DNA of 64,000 bases from the NCBI GenBank assembly GCA_965243485.1, contig CBDEVP010000001.1, forward strand, positions 2,356,001-2,420,000, in the 5' to 3' direction. The stretch comes from UBA7330 sp965243485. GTDB taxonomy: Bacteria > Bacteroidota > Bacteroidia > Cytophagales > Cyclobacteriaceae. The position numbers and the translations under genes were made by a program. Shown in pieces: positions 62,414-64,000 of this stretch (position 1 is its first letter; the number at the start of each line of letters is the position of its first letter). The notes beneath the pieces were generated by a model that was given only the letters and a program-made list of their open reading frames with translations, did no database searches and was not told the origin of the DNA.

Positions 62414-64000
62414 TTAATAACGCTTTTCTACCCTCACCCTGATCGACTTGCTGATCGGCGTATGACTCCCGGCGGCGAAATGATCAATGGGAACAAGCAT
62501 ATTGGTTTCCGGAAAATAGGCGCCCAGATTTCCCCGGGGTATTTCGTATGGGACGACCCTGAACTGCTCCGCTCTACGCTCTACCCCATCATAGTTACTT
62601 ACCAGGTCCACCACAGACATAGGCTGAAGGTTAAGCGCTTTCATGTCCTCGCTGTTCATCAGCACCACACGACGTTCATTATGTATTCCTCTATAGCGAT
62701 CATCCAAACCGTAAATGGTGGTATTGAATTGATCATGAGAACGGATCGTCATCAGGATGAATTCCCCATCTTTTAAATGATGTTCTGCCGGCTTATTGAT
62801 GGAGAACCGGGCCCTGCCGCCTGGCAATTTTGAAAAATCTCCGTGCCTTGCATTGTTTGGAAGGTAAAAACCGTTTTCCCCGGATCGTCCGGAGTAATCC
62901 TCAAACCCCCTGATCACCTCCTCTATTTTTTTTCTAATCAGGTCATAATCCTGACCCAATGCCTTCCAGTCCACAGTACTTTGATCCTTGAAATAAGCTG
63001 CAGCAATTCCTGCGACAATCTCCGGTTCACTCATGAGCGTCTCACTTGCGGGTTTAAACTGACCTCGTGACCTGTGGACCTTGCCCATGCTATTTTCAAC
63101 GGTTACATACCTCTGTTTTCCTTCCCGGATATCTGTTTCTGACCTTCCTAATGTTGGCAAAATCATCGCTGATTTCCCGGTGACGAGGTGGGTTCGGTTC
63201 AGTTTCGTGGTAATTGAAACAGTCATCTCGCAGTTCATCAGGGCCCTGGCCGTATAAGCTGTATCGGAAGCGGCAGACAGAAAATTACCGCCTAACCCCA
63301 TGAAGAATTTTGCCTTACCATCATGCATGGCTTTGATGGCATGCACAGTATCCAAACCCGTTTTTGCGGGTGGGTCAAAGCCAAATGCTTTTTTGATGGC
63401 CTGATTTAATTCCGGAGATACATGATGCATGATCCCGACTGTACGATCGCCCTGCACGTTGCTATGGCCGCGCACAGGACATGTCCCGGCACCTTTTTTA
63501 CCGATACTTCCCTTGAGCAACAGCAGATTGACACATTCCCTGATGTTGTCGACCGCATTTTTATGCTGGGTCAGTCCCATGGCCCAGCAGATGATAATCC
63601 GCCTTCTTTCTGACAATAACGAAACCGCCTCCTCAATTTTCTGAGGTGATACTCCGCACATATCCAGGAGTTGTTTCTCTTCATATCTGTCCAGGTCGGT
63701 CGTCAGCTCCTGATATCCACTGGTTTGTCGGGAGATGAAATCCTGGTCAAAAACCTTTTTCCCCGCCCTTTCAAGATCCAGCAACCGCTTGAGGATGAGC
63801 TTGAGCAAAGCCACATCCTGATTAATTTTTACCTGGAGAAATACATCTGTGAGTGTAGTTCCCTGGCCGAGAATCCCTCCGATTTCCTGTGGGTTTTTAA
63901 AGCGGACCAAACCGGCTTCTTTGAGTGGGTTGATCGCTATGATCCTGCCCCCGTTTTGCTTACACTTTTGCAATGCTGACAACATCCTGGGATGGTTAGT
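62414..64000 (-). CDS. FdhF/YdeP-type molybdopterin oxidoreductase (formate dehydrogenase-like), N terminus outside window
   Basis: The frame is open to the window edge; before the first internal Met (63985) the frame reads TNHPR, the family sequence preceding MLSALQ, so the N-terminal part lies beyond the edge. The visible 528 residues contain GGRIIAINPLKEAGL, CWAMGLTQHKNAVDNI, KGSIGKKGAGTCPVRGHSNVQGDRT, LGGNFLSAASD, and the C-terminal Asp-decarboxylase-like molybdopterin domain (LMTIRSHDQFNTTIYGLDDRYRG). Related YdeP proteins bind Mo-bisMGD and are linked to acid resistance or formate oxidation. The active-site Cys/Sec residue would be upstream of the window. Confidence 0.9.
   Translation of the reverse strand, partial: TNHPRMLSALQKCKQNGGRIIAINPLKEAGLVRFKNPQEIGGILGQGTTLTDVFLQVKINQDVALLKLILKRLLDLERAGKKVFDQDFISRQTSGYQELTTDLDRYEEKQLLDMCGVSPQKIEEAVSLLSERRRIIICWAMGLTQHKNAVDNIRECVNLLLLKGSIGKKGAGTCPVRGHSNVQGDRTVGIMHHVSPELNQAIKKAFGFDPPAKTGLDTVHAIKAMHDGKAKFFMGLGGNFLSAASDTAYTARALMNCEMTVSITTKLNRTHLVTGKSAMILPTLGRSETDIREGKQRYVTVENSMGKVHRSRGQFKPASETLMSEPEIVAGIAAAYFKDQSTVDWKALGQDYDLIRKKIEEVIRGFEDYSGRSGENGFYLPNNARHGDFSKLPGGRARFSINKPAEHHLKDGEFILMTIRSHDQFNTTIYGLDDRYRGIHNERRVVLMNSEDMKALNLQPMSVVDLVSNYDGVERRAEQFRVVPYEIPRGNLGAYFPETNMLVPIDHFAAGSHTPISKSIRVRVEKRY

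Noticed and set aside
1..64000. tRNA, rRNA or riboswitch genes
   Set aside because: No cloverleaf-like stretch with a TTCGA-type T loop and matching acceptor arms, no rRNA core motif and no familiar riboswitch pattern was recognised by eye; a covariance-model scan would settle it.

Overview
This window looks like a chromosomal segment of a free-living, probably marine, glycan-degrading member of the Bacteroidota (Cytophagia-like). The evidence is a type IX secretion (CHU_C sorting) protein with PorP/SprF and OmpA neighbours, a SusC/SusD pair behind an ECF sigma / FecR anti-sigma pair, many sulfatases and glycoside hydrolases, TAnnTTTG-type promoters and little use of Shine-Dalgarno sites. No rRNA, tRNA or CRISPR array was seen. 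Genes at both ends run out of the window.

Layout. 1-5.7 kb: a giant calcium-binding adhesin, PorP/SprF and an OmpA/TPR/PD40 protein. 6.1-9.9 kb: a 973-aa coiled-coil P-loop-like protein coupled to an MscS channel. 10-11 kb: an IolG-like dehydrogenase. 11.1-15 kb: a nest of mobile DNA, made of a 261-bp MITE-like element with terminal repeats and target duplication, a group II intron inserted exactly at the edge of that element, and an IS1380-family insertion sequence. 15-28.8 kb: mostly exported catabolic enzymes (a cytochrome/DUF1549-DUF1553 protein with a DUF1501 partner, GH3, a D-aminoacylase-like amidohydrolase, GH79-like, enolase superfamily), a membrane-bound AraC regulator and a DUF433/DUF5615 toxin-antitoxin-like pair whose toxin gene is frameshifted. 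Three copies of one palindromic terminator recur here.

28.8-48.1 kb is a polysaccharide utilisation locus: sulfatase, ECF sigma, FecR, SusC, SusD, a DUF6259-like lipoprotein, a second sulfatase, a PhyH dioxygenase, an exported FAD oxidoreductase, an SGNH hydrolase, a ROK-kinase/MurQ-etherase fusion and a sodium:solute symporter. I infer that a sulfated, acylated glycan is cut outside the cytoplasm, that a sugar enters through the symporter, and that a phosphorylated ether-bearing (lactyl- or MurNAc-like) sugar is split by the fusion protein. The SGNH hydrolase appears to be a circular permutation: its catalytic-serine block lies at the C terminus, after the Asp-His block.

48-53.6 kb: a duplicated tail of an alpha-L-fucosidase gene on the far side of a Uma2 gene, the intact fucosidase, a third sulfatase and a DUF4143 ATPase. 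53.7-57.5 kb: a metallophosphoesterase and two Gfo/Idh/MocA oxidoreductases. 57.3-60.7 kb: glpK-glpD, followed on the same strand by two unlisted small ORFs (27 and 30 codons), the second a single-helix membrane peptide with a strong ribosome binding site. 61-64 kb: two small membrane proteins and the C-terminal part of a YdeP/FdhF-type molybdopterin oxidoreductase. All family assignments come from reading motifs by eye; no search was run.
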